NCBI GenBank assembly: GCA_030426685.1
Contig: JAUHYC010000004.1
Location: 109,403 to 173,402, forward strand
DNA: 64,000 bases
Direction of reading: 5' to 3'
From: Alphaproteobacteria bacterium
GTDB taxonomy: Bacteria > Pseudomonadota > Alphaproteobacteria > Rhodobacterales > Rhodobacteraceae
Shown: one piece after another, positions 33,647-42,266 of the stretch
Numbering within the stretch: position 1 is the first letter of the stretch
Layout of the letters: each line of letters opens with the position of its first letter
Made by a program: the position numbers and the translations under genes
The notes under the pieces: generated by a model
What the model was told of the DNA's origin: nothing
Databases searched by the model: none
Seen by the model: the letters and a program-made list of their open reading frames with translations, nothing else

Positions 33647-34006
33647 ATGCCAGTGGACCAAAAGCTAACAGATCGTATGCGTCGCGCGTTGGTGGCGCAT
33701 ACGGGAATATCCGAGATGTTCATGATGGGCGGAGTGTGCTTTTTTCAGAACGGAAACATGCTGTGTGGCGCGCGGCGCGACAAAGACGGTCAGAGCAGGT
33801 TCATGTTTCGCATTGGAAAATCTGCCGAAGCGCAGGCGCTGAAAAACCCGTTTGCAGAACCCGTCATACACGGCGCCCGCAGATTGGGTGGCTTCGTGCG
33901 GGTCGATGCCGATGCATGTGATGCGGATGATCTGCAACGGTTGCTGCTTCTGTGCATCGAGAACGCATCAGCGCTGCCACCCAAACCCGGGAAGGGGGTT
34001 TCATGA
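33647..34006 (+). CDS. TfoX N-terminal-domain protein
   Basis: This 119-residue protein has GGGAGG eight bases before the ATG at 33647. The sequence LVAHTGISEMFMMGGVCFFQNGNMLCGAR matches the N-terminal domain of TfoX/Sxy in layout, and the rest (FMFRIGKSAEAQALK, PVIHGARRLGGFVRVD) completes it. The C-terminal helix-hairpin domain of true competence regulators is absent. Stand-alone TfoX_N proteins are common in proteobacteria and not known to control competence. The last four bases (ATGA) overlap the next start, so the two are coupled. Confidence 0.82.
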   Translation: MPVDQKLTDRMRRALVAHTGISEMFMMGGVCFFQNGNMLCGARRDKDGQSRFMFRIGKSAEAQALKNPFAEPVIHGARRLGGFVRVDADACDADDLQRLLLLCIENASALPPKPGKGVS

Positions 34007-34662
34007 CTGAATTCGACCATTATTCGCTACAGGCTTTGCAGTTTTTGGCCGATCTGAAAGCAAACAACACCCGTGACTGGTTCGCTGAACATCGCACAAT
34101 CTACGACGTTGAGATCAAAGAGCCTACCAAGCATTTCGCATCGTCGATGCAACATGCGCTGCAGGAGTTCACCGGTCGGTCGTATCACGCCAAGATCTAC
34201 AGGATTCATCGCGACGTTCGGTTCTCAAAGGACAAAACGCCCTATAACGCGCATGTGCACCTGTCGTTTATCCCAGACATACACCGCGAAGATGTGCCGA
34301 TGTGGCACTTTGGGCTTGCCCCGGACAAGTTGTCGCTGGGGTGCGGGGTGTTTCAGTTTGGCAAGGCCGGGCTCGACGCGTTTCGGCAGGTCATGGATGG
34401 TCCGAAAGGGGCCGAACTGATGAAACTTACGGAGAAATTGCGCGGTGCCGGTGTTCAGATCGCCGAACCCGAGCTCAAACGCGTTCCCGCAGGATTCGAC
34501 AAAGACCACTCACATTCCGAGATGCTGCGTCGCAAGGGTATTACCGGGTGGGTTCATCTGGATGACCCGGCCTTTGCCGTGCAACCGGATTTGGTGGCAC
34601 GATGCATCAAGGCTTATCATCCTCTGGCACCCATATACGATTTTCTGTCAGACTTGGCATAA
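34003..34662 (+). CDS. DUF2461 family protein
   Basis: This 219-residue protein begins at an ATG overlapping the TfoX-like stop. The motif ALQFLADLKANNTRDWFAEHR at the N-terminus, KIYRIHRDVRFSKDKTPYNAHVHLSF in the middle and the paired His/Trp stretch MWHFGLAPDKLSLGCGVF are the family signature (DUF2461, TIGR02453). The function is unknown. It closes the run of small genes downstream of the ECF42 sigma factor. Its stop is 15 bp from the stop of the convergent dehydrogenase gene. Confidence 0.88.
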   Translation: MTEFDHYSLQALQFLADLKANNTRDWFAEHRTIYDVEIKEPTKHFASSMQHALQEFTGRSYHAKIYRIHRDVRFSKDKTPYNAHVHLSFIPDIHREDVPMWHFGLAPDKLSLGCGVFQFGKAGLDAFRQVMDGPKGAELMKLTEKLRGAGVQIAEPELKRVPAGFDKDHSHSEMLRRKGITGWVHLDDPAFAVQPDLVARCIKAYHPLAPIYDFLSDLA

Positions 34663-34677
34663 TACGTTGTCTGCGGC

Positions 34678-35946
34678 CTAGCCAGACAGCCGTATCTCGG
34701 CTGCGCGCGCGTGTCCTTCCATACCCTCCATTCGGCTGATCCGTGCGGTGCGGCGAGCCAGCTCGCGAGAAGCATCCGGGTTGCAGCGTTGCCAAGTGAC
34801 CGTCTTGGTGAATTTGTGGACGGACAGGCCGCCAGTATAGCGCGCGGCACCACTGGTTGGCAGAACGTGATTGGGGCCCGAAGTCTTGTCACCGAATGAT
34901 ACGGTGGTTTCGGCCCCCAGAAACAATGAGCCATAGGTGGTCAGCCGGTTCAGCCACCAATCCAGGTCTTCGGCCAGAACCTGCAAGTGTTCCGGCGCAT
35001 AGCGATCCGCGACCTGCGCCGCCTCTTCTCGTGTGTCGCACAGAATGATTTCAGCCCGGTCGCGCCACGACACCCGCGCCGCTGAGACGTTGGGTTCGGG
35101 CAGGCTGTTGATCAGCGCGTCCACGCGGGCGATTACGCCCTCTGCCATTGCCCTGTCGGTGCTGACCAGCCAGACCGGGCTATCGGTGCCATGTTCGGCC
35201 TGACTGACCAGATCCCATGCCACCGTTTCGACCGAGGCTGTGTGATCGGCGATCACCAACGAGTCCGTAGGACCTGCGAACATATCGATGCCGACCTTGC
35301 CAAACAGCATGCGTTTGGCTTCAGCCACATAGGCATTCCCGGGGCCCACCAAAATGTCGGCCGGGCGCGCACCGAACAGGCCATGTGCCATGGCTGCAAT
35401 CCCCTGCACACCGCCGAGGTTCAGGATCAGGTCTGCACCGCTGAGGTCCATGGCATAGACAATCGCATCTGGTATTCCCGTTTCGGGGCGCGGAGGTGAG
35501 ACGGCAGTGATATGCGGCACCCCGGCCACCTTTGCGGTGGTAATGGTCATCAACGCACTGGCAATATGGCTGTAACGGCCGCCCGGCACATAGCAGCCCG
35601 CGCTGGAGATCGGGATTTGCTTCTGCCCTGCAATAAGGCCCGGAATTACCTCGACCTCGCAATCGCGCACCGTCGTCATCTGGGCCTCAGCGAAGCGGCG
35701 GATATTGGCATGGGCAAAGCGGATGTCATCCTTGACCACTTCAGGCACCCGGTCGCAGGCAGCTTTGCGCGCGGCGTCGGACAGCACGAATTCTCCGGTC
35801 CAGCCATCCAGCTTTTCTGCATAGCGGCGCACGGCTTCTTCCCCCTCGCGCGCAATGTTTGACAGCATGATTGCCACGATATCGTGGATGTCCGAGTTTT
35901 CGGTCTCAGGGCGGGGCAGAGCGGTTTTCAGATAGGTGACAGACAT
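34678..35946 (-). CDS. hpsN: Histidinol-dehydrogenase family, probable sulfopropanediol 3-dehydrogenase (HpsN)
   Basis: This is a 422-residue NAD-dependent dehydrogenase of the HisD fold: SSAGCYVPGGRY, GPGNAYVAEAKR, FAGPTDSLVIADHTA, zinc and substrate residues in SQAEHGTDSPVWL, the catalytic YAPEHLQ, and GPNHVLPT. The FAGPTDS and EHGTDSPVWL versions match HpsN-like enzymes better than biosynthetic HisD. No other histidine gene is nearby. HpsN oxidises 2,3-dihydroxypropane-1-sulfonate to sulfolactate, which fits the adjacent CuyA gene and TauABC-like transporter. The start overlaps the end of the racemase-like gene by 19 bp. A related alcohol dehydrogenase activity on another sulfonate remains possible. 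Confidence 0.75.
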   Translation of the reverse strand: MSVTYLKTALPRPETENSDIHDIVAIMLSNIAREGEEAVRRYAEKLDGWTGEFVLSDAARKAACDRVPEVVKDDIRFAHANIRRFAEAQMTTVRDCEVEVIPGLIAGQKQIPISSAGCYVPGGRYSHIASALMTITTAKVAGVPHITAVSPPRPETGIPDAIVYAMDLSGADLILNLGGVQGIAAMAHGLFGARPADILVGPGNAYVAEAKRMLFGKVGIDMFAGPTDSLVIADHTASVETVAWDLVSQAEHGTDSPVWLVSTDRAMAEGVIARVDALINSLPEPNVSAARVSWRDRAEIILCDTREEAAQVADRYAPEHLQVLAEDLDWWLNRLTTYGSLFLGAETTVSFGDKTSGPNHVLPTSGAARYTGGLSVHKFTKTVTWQRCNPDASRELARRTARISRMEGMEGHARAAEIRLSG

Positions 35947-36650
35947 GAGAAACCTCGACTTGCCAGGCTATGAGCGTGGATGGCGTCGGCCAGAACGTCG
36001 ACCGTATCGATGATCGGGATGCTTGCCCCAAGGTCGCGCGTCAGCAGCGAGAATTCGGAACAGGCGACAAACAGCGAGGACGCACCCCGGTGTGTCAGAT
36101 CATCCGCCGCAGAGGACAGAACCTCAAGCGTATCAGCTGTCGGTCCATCCGCCTTGATCCGACGGATCGCACCCAGCATCAGCTCTTCGGACTCAGGCCA
36201 GAGCACGGTGAAGCCCGCACGTTGCAGCGGGTGGTCGAAGACGCCAACCTTGCGCAGGGCCGGCGAGGCGAGAATGCCCACCGGACTGCCTGCAGGCAGG
36301 TCCTGAGCAGCCCTCGCAACAGACAGATCGACCATATGCAGGAAGGGGACCGAAACCGCCTGTTCAATCTGCGCCGCATAGTGATGCGCGGTATTGCAGG
36401 GCATGGCCAACGCTGTAGCCCCTGCGCGTTCCAGCCCGCGCGCCATGCTGACAAGCACCGGGCCGGGGTCCGCGCCGGTCCCCTCGATCAGGTGAGCGAT
36501 CCGCGAAGGCACTTGCGGGTTCATGTCGATCAGCAATGGCAGATGATCCGCATCGTCCTGCGCCTCTACGGTTTCCAGAACGCGCTGCTGCAACAATATC
36601 GTTGCCTCGGGGCCCATGCCGCCCAGTATACCCACCAATCGCGGGCTCAT
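35928..36650 (-). CDS. Aspartate/glutamate racemase family protein, possible cysteate racemase
   Basis: This 240-residue member of the Asp/Glu racemase fold has MGPEATILLQQRVLE at the N-terminus. The two catalytic cysteines are visible in AMPCNTAHHYA (first) and LFVACSEFSLL (second). GILASPALRKVGVFDHPL and IPIIDTVDVLADAI complete the fold. Cofactor-independent racemases use the two cysteines as acid and base. Between a CuyA gene and an HpsN-like gene, D/L-cysteate is a natural substrate; aspartate is the default alternative. It is 27 bp downstream of CuyA and overlaps the HpsN-like gene by 19 bp, so the three are one operon. Confidence 0.83.
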   Translation of the reverse strand: MSPRLVGILGGMGPEATILLQQRVLETVEAQDDADHLPLLIDMNPQVPSRIAHLIEGTGADPGPVLVSMARGLERAGATALAMPCNTAHHYAAQIEQAVSVPFLHMVDLSVARAAQDLPAGSPVGILASPALRKVGVFDHPLQRAGFTVLWPESEELMLGAIRRIKADGPTADTLEVLSSAADDLTHRGASSLFVACSEFSLLTRDLGASIPIIDTVDVLADAIHAHSLASRGFSCLSPI

Positions 36651-36677
36651 GTCGATGCCTGAGCGAAGACGCCCATC

Positions 36678-37691
36678 CTATAGGTTTACCCAGCGATCCG
36701 CGTGGTCAAACGCGAAATCATAGCCAAACAATCCGACCGAGCCACCGGTATGCAAGAACACAAGACGCTCGCCCTCAAACGTACCCTTGCGGGCCAGATC
36801 GATGAGTCCGGCGGCCCCTTTGGCGGAATAGACCGGGTCCAGCAAAATGCCCTCAAGCTCGGCAAACATCCGGATCGCCTCGATCCCGCTTTCGGTAGGC
36901 AGGCCATATCCTTCGCCGACATAGTCGGTATTGGCCTTGACATCCTCGCGCGTCACGACACCCGGACAGCCCAGTTTCTCGGCGGTTTTACAGGCGAGAT
37001 CATAGACCATTTGCTCTTGCTTGGGCTGAGGCGCCCGAGTGCCGATGCCCAATACCGGAACGCCGGTATTCATCGCGCACAGCCCCGTCACCAAACCGGC
37101 CTGTGTACCGGATGAGCCCGTGGCATGAACCACGCGGTCGATCTTCAGATCAGCGTCATTTGCCTGACTGACCAGTTCCAGTGCGCAGTTGACATAGCCA
37201 AGGGCACCGGTTGGGTTCGAGCCGCCGCCGGGGATGACATAGACCTTATGCCCCTCGGCTCGTTTTTTTTCTGCTGCGCGCTCCATCTCGGCGGGCATGT
37301 CGTGACCGCCGGGAAATTTCTCGGTGGTGGCGCCGTGCAGGTGGTCCAGCAAGACGTTGCCATTGTGATTATAGTTGGCGTTGTTGTAGCTGGTGCGGTC
37401 TTCCAGCAGGATATGGCATTTCAATCCCAGACGCGCGGCAAAGGCTGCGGTCTGGCGAGCGTGGTTCGACTGGGTCGCACCCTGGGTCATCACCATATCC
37501 GCGCCCTGTTCCAACGCTTCGCCGAACAGAAACTCCAGCTTGCGGGTCTTGTTGCCACCTGTCGACATGCCTGTGCAATCGTCGCGCTTTATCCAGATCT
37601 CGACGCCCAATACGTTCGACAAACGCTTCATCGGCTCCAAAGGCGTCGGCAGATGGGCAAGGAAAACACGGGGAAAGCGGGAAAGATGCAT
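36678..37691 (-). CDS. cuyA: L-cysteate sulfo-lyase (PLP-dependent)
   Basis: This is a 337-residue fold-type II PLP enzyme of the D-cysteine desulfhydrase/ACC deaminase family. AGGACAG precedes the ATG at 37691, and the longer frame to 37844 is unsupported. The N-terminus [21 protein letters not shown] is characteristic of CuyA. The PLP lysine lies in [11 protein letters not shown], the phosphate loop is [12 protein letters not shown], and [14 protein letters not shown] is present. CuyA converts cysteate to pyruvate, ammonium and sulfite. It is first in a leftward operon with the racemase-like and HpsN-like genes. D-cysteine desulfhydrase is the alternative, but the sulfonate-transporter context favours CuyA. 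Confidence 0.82.
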   Translation of the reverse strand: MHLSRFPRVFLAHLPTPLEPMKRLSNVLGVEIWIKRDDCTGMSTGGNKTRKLEFLFGEALEQGADMVMTQGATQSNHARQTAAFAARLGLKCHILLEDRTSYNNANYNHNGNVLLDHLHGATTEKFPGGHDMPAEMERAAEKKRAEGHKVYVIPGGGSNPTGALGYVNCALELVSQANDADLKIDRVVHATGSSGTQAGLVTGLCAMNTGVPVLGIGTRAPQPKQEQMVYDLACKTAEKLGCPGVVTREDVKANTDYVGEGYGLPTESGIEAIRMFAELEGILLDPVYSAKGAAGLIDLARKGTFEGERLVFLHTGGSVGLFGYDFAFDHADRWVNL

Positions 37692-37907
37692 CAAGCTGTC
37701 CTGATCTGGTTCTGGTATATAGTCGACGGGATAGCGGTCGACCAATTCATTGGTTCCGGAGTGGATTTCGGGTTTGGGCGCGACCTGACAACAGCCCGCG
37801 TATTCACGGCTAATCAGAGCCTTCGAACCCACTGGGTCAAGCATTCGGTTGACGATTTCGAAAAACCCGGAAGATAACTTCGATATTTCACGATTGATTG
37901 GCTTGGG

Positions 37908-38897
37908 TCAGTTGGTCGGTGTCGGAAGCGTGCGGAAGTCGTCTTTTAACCAAGGGAACCGTGCTGTCATCGGCTCTGAAACATGCTGGCGGATCAGGTT
38001 GTAAAGCGTGTTATGGATCAGCCGAGAAGTTGTCGGTGGGTAAACACTGGTTGTGAACAACGACACGGTACGGGCAAAGCTTTTCCCGGGAAAGGGTAGG
38101 GCGCGAGTGTTTTCATGAAACCGCCGCGCGCGATAGTAGCTGGCGGCGGTGGTAATCGCCCAGCCACTGCCTTCGGCGACCAACCCGATAATGGACAGGT
38201 TGCATTCAAGCTCGAACCGGTTGGGCAGGTTAATCTTGCTTCGGGTCAATTGAATTTCAATCAACTTGCCGATGGTGTGATCCCGTGAATAGCGCAACAG
38301 GGGCAAGGACGTTTCGGCGTTGAGCAGATCCTCGACTTGACCGTTGTAAGAGGGTGGAAGGATCACGATGAACGGGTCGCGCAGCAGAGGAAACTCCATC
38401 AACCCTTCTACATGCCCCGAAGGTCGTGCGGCGACACCCGCGTCCAGCTTCTGTGCCTGCAGCTTGTCGATGATCTCGTGGCTGGGGCGGGTGAAGTGGC
38501 GAAAATTGCAGCGCGGGAGCGTGGATGACAGATACCGGAAAAGCTCTGGGGCGACGCGGCTGTCGAGATCATCGATCAAGCCCAGCCTCAAGTCGGTGGC
38601 GTGTTGCCAGCTGCCCGACCGCAGTTCGGCCTCACCGCGTCTCAGGGCCATCAGCCCCTCGTGAACATGACGTGAAAACACGGTTCCGGCCGGTGTCAGC
38701 CCCATCGGACGACGGCTGTGATCCACCAGTTCCACATCCAGCGCCTTTTCCAGGCTGCGCAGATGGTTCGAGACCGTACTGATTGACAGCCCGGTTTCAG
38801 CAGAAACTTTCTGGATCGAGCCCAGCCTGGAAATAAGCTGAAAGACCTCCAGCCATCTGAGGCTGAGCGACTTTTGCGCCACCGGTGCACTCCTCAA
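37908..38897 (-). CDS. LysR-family regulator of the sulfonate locus
   Basis: This is a 329-residue LysR-type regulator. The winged helix-turn-helix is LRWLEVFQLISRLGSIQKVSAETGLSISTVSNHLRSLEKAL. The effector domain spans ~100-300, with the co-inducer-binding hinge around LRLGLIDDLDSRVAPELF and ARPSGHVEGLMEFPLL. The gene is divergent from the TauA-like gene and upstream of cuyA on the same strand. Three half-sites of an operator lie immediately before its start. It therefore probably controls both the transporter and the catabolic operon, with a sulfonate or sulfonate-derived inducer as inference. Confidence 0.9.
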   Translation of the reverse strand: MRSAPVAQKSLSLRWLEVFQLISRLGSIQKVSAETGLSISTVSNHLRSLEKALDVELVDHSRRPMGLTPAGTVFSRHVHEGLMALRRGEAELRSGSWQHATDLRLGLIDDLDSRVAPELFRYLSSTLPRCNFRHFTRPSHEIIDKLQAQKLDAGVAARPSGHVEGLMEFPLLRDPFIVILPPSYNGQVEDLLNAETSLPLLRYSRDHTIGKLIEIQLTRSKINLPNRFELECNLSIIGLVAEGSGWAITTAASYYRARRFHENTRALPFPGKSFARTVSLFTTSVYPPTTSRLIHNTLYNLIRQHVSEPMTARFPWLKDDFRTLPTPTN

Positions 38898-38900
38898 CTT

Positions 38901-38939
38901 GAAATCGCTTAGTCAAAAGCGAAACAAAGTTTCGCTTTT
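38901..38939. promoter_or_regulatory. Operator array for the LysR regulator, three half-sites
   Basis: AAAAGCGAAAC (38915-38925) and its exact reverse complement (38929-38939) are separated by AAA, giving an 11-bp perfect inverted repeat. A third half-site, GAAATCGCTT (38901-38910), repeats the inverted core TCGCTT. The array begins three bases before the regulator's ATG and lies over 120 bp upstream of the TauA-like start. Its location in a divergent promoter argues for a binding site rather than a terminator. Confidence 0.65.
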
Positions 38940-39061
38940 TCCGCAACAAGTTTTTTGTTTCACGATTCCGAACGCCTGCGATTATGGTTTCTCCACTGAT
39001 CCGGAGTTCAAAGATTCACAATAATCGGACACGCGGGACCAGCAGGGAGAAAATTGACAAA

Positions 39062-40057
39062 ATGATCAAGCGAAATCTACTTACGACGACATTTGCCGGG
39101 ATTGCAGCACTGATCGCCTCGCAGGCGGCGGCGCAGGATGAGATCACGGTTGCGTATTTCCTCGAATGGCCGATGCCTTTCCAATACGCCAAGGCCAATG
39201 GGACCTATGAAGAGGAACTTGGCGTCAAGATCAACTGGGTGTCTTTCGACACCGGTACGGCGATGTCCGCGGCGATGGCATCCGGCGATGTGCAGATCGC
39301 TGTCAGTCAGGGCGTTCCGCCCTTTGTGGTTACCACCTCCGCCGGTCAGGATATTCAGATCGTCGACGTGGCCGTCAGCTATTCAGACAATGACAACTGT
39401 GTCGTTGCCGAAGCGCTGGAGATCGACAAGACCAACGCGGGTGAATTGAACGGCAAGAAGGTTGGTGTTCCGATCGGAACGGCTGCGCATTATGGGTTCC
39501 TGTCCCAAATGGACCATTTCGGCGTTGATGTCGGCTCGATGGAGATCGTGGACATGGCCCCGGCAGATGGTGCGGCGGCTTTTGCGCAAGGCAATCTTGA
39601 CATGGTCTGCGGTTGGGGTGGCGCGCTGCGCCGGATGGTCGAGCATGGCAACATCCTGCTGACCGGTGCTGAAAAGGAAGAGTTGGGCATTCTCGTGTTT
39701 GACGTCACCAGCGCGCCGTCGAGCTTCATCGAAGAAGAGCCTGAGCTTCTGTCGAAATTCCTGAAAGTGACCGCAGATGCCAACGCGAAGTGGAACGCAG
39801 GTGACAGCAAGGATGAAATGCTGCCGGTGATCGCCAAGGATGCGGGTATGGACCCGGCCGATGCCGAGGCCACGATTGCCACATTCACCTTCCCCTCGGT
39901 TGAAGAGCAGCTGTCTGACAAATGGCTGGGCGGTGGTGCGCAGGAATTCATGAAAGGCGTCGCCAACGTGTTCGTGTCGGCGGGCAGCATCGAATCTGCG
40001 CTGGAATCCTATGATGGCGCGGTAAATTCCGCTCCGCTTGCGGCTGCAAACAACTAA
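39062..40057 (+). CDS. tauA: Taurine/sulfonate ABC transporter substrate-binding protein
   Basis: This is a 331-residue periplasmic binding protein. The start at 39062 has GGGAG upstream and begins a signal peptide (MIKRNLLTTTFAGIAALIAS, cleavage after AQA/AAA). The mature part is of the NMT1/OpuAC-like SsuA/TauA type: ITVAYFLEWPMPFQYAKANG, GDVQIAVSQGVPPFVVTTSAG and MVCGWGGALRRMVEHG. It would capture an organosulfonate (taurine, cysteate or dihydroxypropanesulfonate) for the transporter encoded next. A hairpin follows in the gap before the ATPase gene. The exact ligand is inferred from the CuyA/HpsN neighbours. Confidence 0.85.
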   Translation: MIKRNLLTTTFAGIAALIASQAAAQDEITVAYFLEWPMPFQYAKANGTYEEELGVKINWVSFDTGTAMSAAMASGDVQIAVSQGVPPFVVTTSAGQDIQIVDVAVSYSDNDNCVVAEALEIDKTNAGELNGKKVGVPIGTAAHYGFLSQMDHFGVDVGSMEIVDMAPADGAAAFAQGNLDMVCGWGGALRRMVEHGNILLTGAEKEELGILVFDVTSAPSSFIEEEPELLSKFLKVTADANAKWNAGDSKDEMLPVIAKDAGMDPADAEATIATFTFPSVEEQLSDKWLGGGAQEFMKGVANVFVSAGSIESALESYDGAVNSAPLAAANN

Positions 40058-40077
40058 GGACAGCCAGACGCACACAA

Positions 40078-40105
40078 CGATCGGCCCTCGGAAACGGGCC
40101 GGTCG
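40078..40105 (+). terminator. Hairpin between binding-protein and ATPase genes (attenuator or mRNA stabiliser)
   Basis: CGATCGGCCC (40078-40087) pairs with GGGCCGGTCG (40096-40105), a 10-bp stem with one T-G wobble and an 8-base loop, followed only by GTTTA. In ABC operons such a structure after the binding-protein gene commonly lets that gene be expressed above the membrane components. Confidence 0.55.
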
Positions 40106-40137
40106 GTTTACAGCCATGCACGCAGGAAGGAAACAGA

Positions 40138-40944
40138 ATGCCTGAACTGGACATTGTCGATTTGTCCATGCGCTTCGACTTACCCAATGGCTCGTCCGTG
40201 CAGGCGTTGCAGGATGTATCACTCAGCCTGAAGGAAGGCGAGCTGATGTCGGTTCTGGGCCCGTCGGGATGCGGCAAAACCACGTTGCTGAATATCGTAG
40301 CCGGTTTTCTGGCCCCAACATCCGGCAAGATTGAACTGAACGGCCATCTGGTCGAAGGCCCGGACGCCGAACGCGGAATGGTGTTTCAGAAGGGCGCTTT
40401 GTTCGAATGGATGAATGTGCGTGAAAATGTGGATTTCGGACCGCGCATGAAAGGGATGCCCAAGGCTGAACGCGACCAGATCTCGGACCATCTGCTTGAG
40501 GTCGTGGGATTGCAGGATTTCAAGGACAAGGCGGTGTACGAACTGTCCGGAGGGATGCAGCAGCGTGTCGCGCTGGCGCGGTGTCTGGCCAATGAGCCGG
40601 ACGTGATCCTGATGGACGAACCCCTTGGTGCGCTGGATGCGCTGACCCGTGAAAAGATGCAAGGGCTGGTCCTGAAGCTCTGGAAAGAAACCGGCAAGAC
40701 CATCATCCTAATCACCCACTCGGTCGAAGAGGCATTGTTGCTGGGCGAACGTCTGATTGTGATGGCCCCCAGACCAGGTCGTATTCATCGTGAATATAAC
40801 CTCCCATTTGCCGAGCGAGGTGTGAATGCCGATCTGCGGGACGTCAAGAAATCTGAAGGATTTGCAGAAAAACGCGATGAAATCCTCTCGATGATCTGGG
40901 AGATGGAAGAAGAAATAATGGGTCGGACGGAGCAGGCGGTATGA
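40138..40944 (+). CDS. tauB: Taurine/sulfonate ABC transporter ATP-binding protein
   Basis: This 268-residue ATPase of the TauB/SsuB type has GGAAGGAAAC before the ATG. It shows Walker A GPSGCGKTT, Q-loop VFQKGALFEW, signature LSGGMQQRVALARCLA, Walker B VILMDEPLGALDA and switch histidine LITHSVEEA. The C-terminal tail (LRDVKKSEGFAEKRDEIL) is usual for nitrate/sulfonate/taurine importers. Its stop overlaps the permease start (ATGA), so the two subunits are translated together. Confidence 0.9.
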   Translation: MPELDIVDLSMRFDLPNGSSVQALQDVSLSLKEGELMSVLGPSGCGKTTLLNIVAGFLAPTSGKIELNGHLVEGPDAERGMVFQKGALFEWMNVRENVDFGPRMKGMPKAERDQISDHLLEVVGLQDFKDKAVYELSGGMQQRVALARCLANEPDVILMDEPLGALDALTREKMQGLVLKLWKETGKTIILITHSVEEALLLGERLIVMAPRPGRIHREYNLPFAERGVNADLRDVKKSEGFAEKRDEILSMIWEMEEEIMGRTEQAV

Positions 40945-42206
40945 TTGTTCTACTCTTCTATCTCGGATTGTTTGGTGGTGCGTTCTTTATCGTCTACGCC
41001 ATGCGGCGCGGTTTGCAGTCGCGTCAGGACTTCACCAGCCTGAAAACGGTGACATTTGGCGACGAAAGCGCTGTTCGGGCTGACCGGGCTGCGTCGATCA
41101 TCTCGGTCCTGGTGATCTTTGTGATCTGGGCGGCGTTCACCGGATCCAAACTGTTCCCGATCCACGTGCCGGGCCCTTTCGTAGGTGAGACGCAATTCAC
41201 CTATACACTTGAAAACGCTGACGGCAGCACGGATGAGGCGACTGTGTTTGTCCGCGTTCCGGCCTTCGGGGAAGAGGCCGAGAATTTTGAGGTCGAACCC
41301 GGCGCCGGTTTCGCCAAGGACGATGCCTTTGCCGCGCCTGCGGGACGCTCCTCGACCATTCTGTTTGACAAGAATGATGATGCCAAACGCAAGGATGGTG
41401 CAAAGATCGTCGCCATCAATGGCACTCCCATTGGACCTGATGGTGAAGTTGATACCGGCGACGGTACGGTGTCGCTTACGGGTAAGGGGGCGATCAGCTT
41501 TACGCCAAAGCAGGGCCTTCAGATGAATCCGATCTGGTTGCCTGCACCGGAAACGGTTGTGGCCCGGTTTTTTGAGATCGCGAGCGAGGGCTATCAGAAC
41601 TTTTCGCTATGGCAGCATCTGGGCTGGTCGCTTCTACGGGTGATTGCCGGGTTTGTGGCGGGCGCACTGGTGGGTATTCCGCTGGGTTATGCGATGGGCC
41701 TGTCTGGTTGGTTTCGAGGCTGGTTCGATCCGATCGTCGAGTTCATGCGACCGGTGCCGCCTCTGGCGCTGATCCCGCTCGTCATCATCTGGTTCGGCAT
41801 CTGGGAGACCGGCAAGATCGTCCTGTTGTTCCTTGCTGCGCTTTGGATCATGACCATTGCCGCACGGGCGGGTGTGTCCGGTGTGAATATAACGAAGATC
41901 CACGCAGCCTATTCACTGGGCGCGTCAAAATGGCAGATCATGCGTTATGTGATCGTGCCCAATTCACTGCCAGAGATATTCACCGGTGCGCGTGTCGCCA
42001 TGGGTGTCTGCTGGGGCACGGTTGTCGCCGCAGAATTGGTGGCAGCGCAGAAAGGGGCAGGGATGATGATCATTGCCGCCTCAAAATTCCAGCTGACCGA
42101 TATCGTTATCATGGGGATCGTGATGATCGGTATCATCGGCTATGGCATTGATATCCTGATGCGTAAGGCCGAAAACTGGCTGGTGCCGTGGAAAGGACGC
42201 AGCTGA
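40941..42206 (+). CDS. tauC: Sulfonate ABC transporter permease with extracytoplasmic insert
   Basis: This is a 421-residue permease, whereas TauC/SsuC proteins are usually ~250-280. Hydrophobic helices at ~2-20 and ~51-68 precede an insert of about 120 residues (~74-195). The insert contains QFTYTLENADGSTDEATVFVRV and DGTVSLTGKGAISFTPKQGL. These two strings look like the end and the beginning of Ig/cadherin-like (VCBS-type) beta repeats. The standard permease core follows from ~200, with the coupling motif region ARAGVSGVNITKIHAAYSLGASKWQIMRYVIVPNSLPEIFTGAR. The insert would face the periplasm, where it could contact the binding protein. A stem-loop follows the stop. Confidence 0.87.
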   Translation: MIVLLFYLGLFGGAFFIVYAMRRGLQSRQDFTSLKTVTFGDESAVRADRAASIISVLVIFVIWAAFTGSKLFPIHVPGPFVGETQFTYTLENADGSTDEATVFVRVPAFGEEAENFEVEPGAGFAKDDAFAAPAGRSSTILFDKNDDAKRKDGAKIVAINGTPIGPDGEVDTGDGTVSLTGKGAISFTPKQGLQMNPIWLPAPETVVARFFEIASEGYQNFSLWQHLGWSLLRVIAGFVAGALVGIPLGYAMGLSGWFRGWFDPIVEFMRPVPPLALIPLVIIWFGIWETGKIVLLFLAALWIMTIAARAGVSGVNITKIHAAYSLGASKWQIMRYVIVPNSLPEIFTGARVAMGVCWGTVVAAELVAAQKGAGMMIIAASKFQLTDIVIMGIVMIGIIGYGIDILMRKAENWLVPWKGRS

Positions 42207-42240
42207 ATTGTCGCTGACAGATCAGCACCGGTATGGATGC

Positions 42241-42264
42241 GACCCCCGAGTGTTCTCGGGGGTC
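42241..42264. terminator. Bidirectional stem-loop between convergent operons
   Basis: GACCCCCGAG (42241-42250) and its exact reverse complement (42255-42264) enclose a TGTT loop. The 10-bp GC-rich stem lies 34 bp after the permease stop and 2 bp from the stop of the convergent isomerase gene. There is no strong T-run on either side, so termination would rely on the stem or Rho. Confidence 0.7.
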
Positions 42265-42266
42265 GT

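Noticed and set aside
34678..35946. Histidine biosynthetic hisD.
   Set aside because: No other his genes are adjacent. The FAGPTDS and EHGTDSPVWL motifs and linkage to cuyA and a sulfonate transporter fit an HpsN-like catabolic dehydrogenase better.
37125..37877. A 250-codon forward open frame.
   Set aside because: Antisense to cuyA, with low-complexity Val/Gly runs and no plausible start.
38915..38939. Rho-independent terminator, because the inverted repeat ends in a T-run.
   Set aside because: It lies between two divergently transcribed starts, where no transcript ends. An operator is the better explanation.
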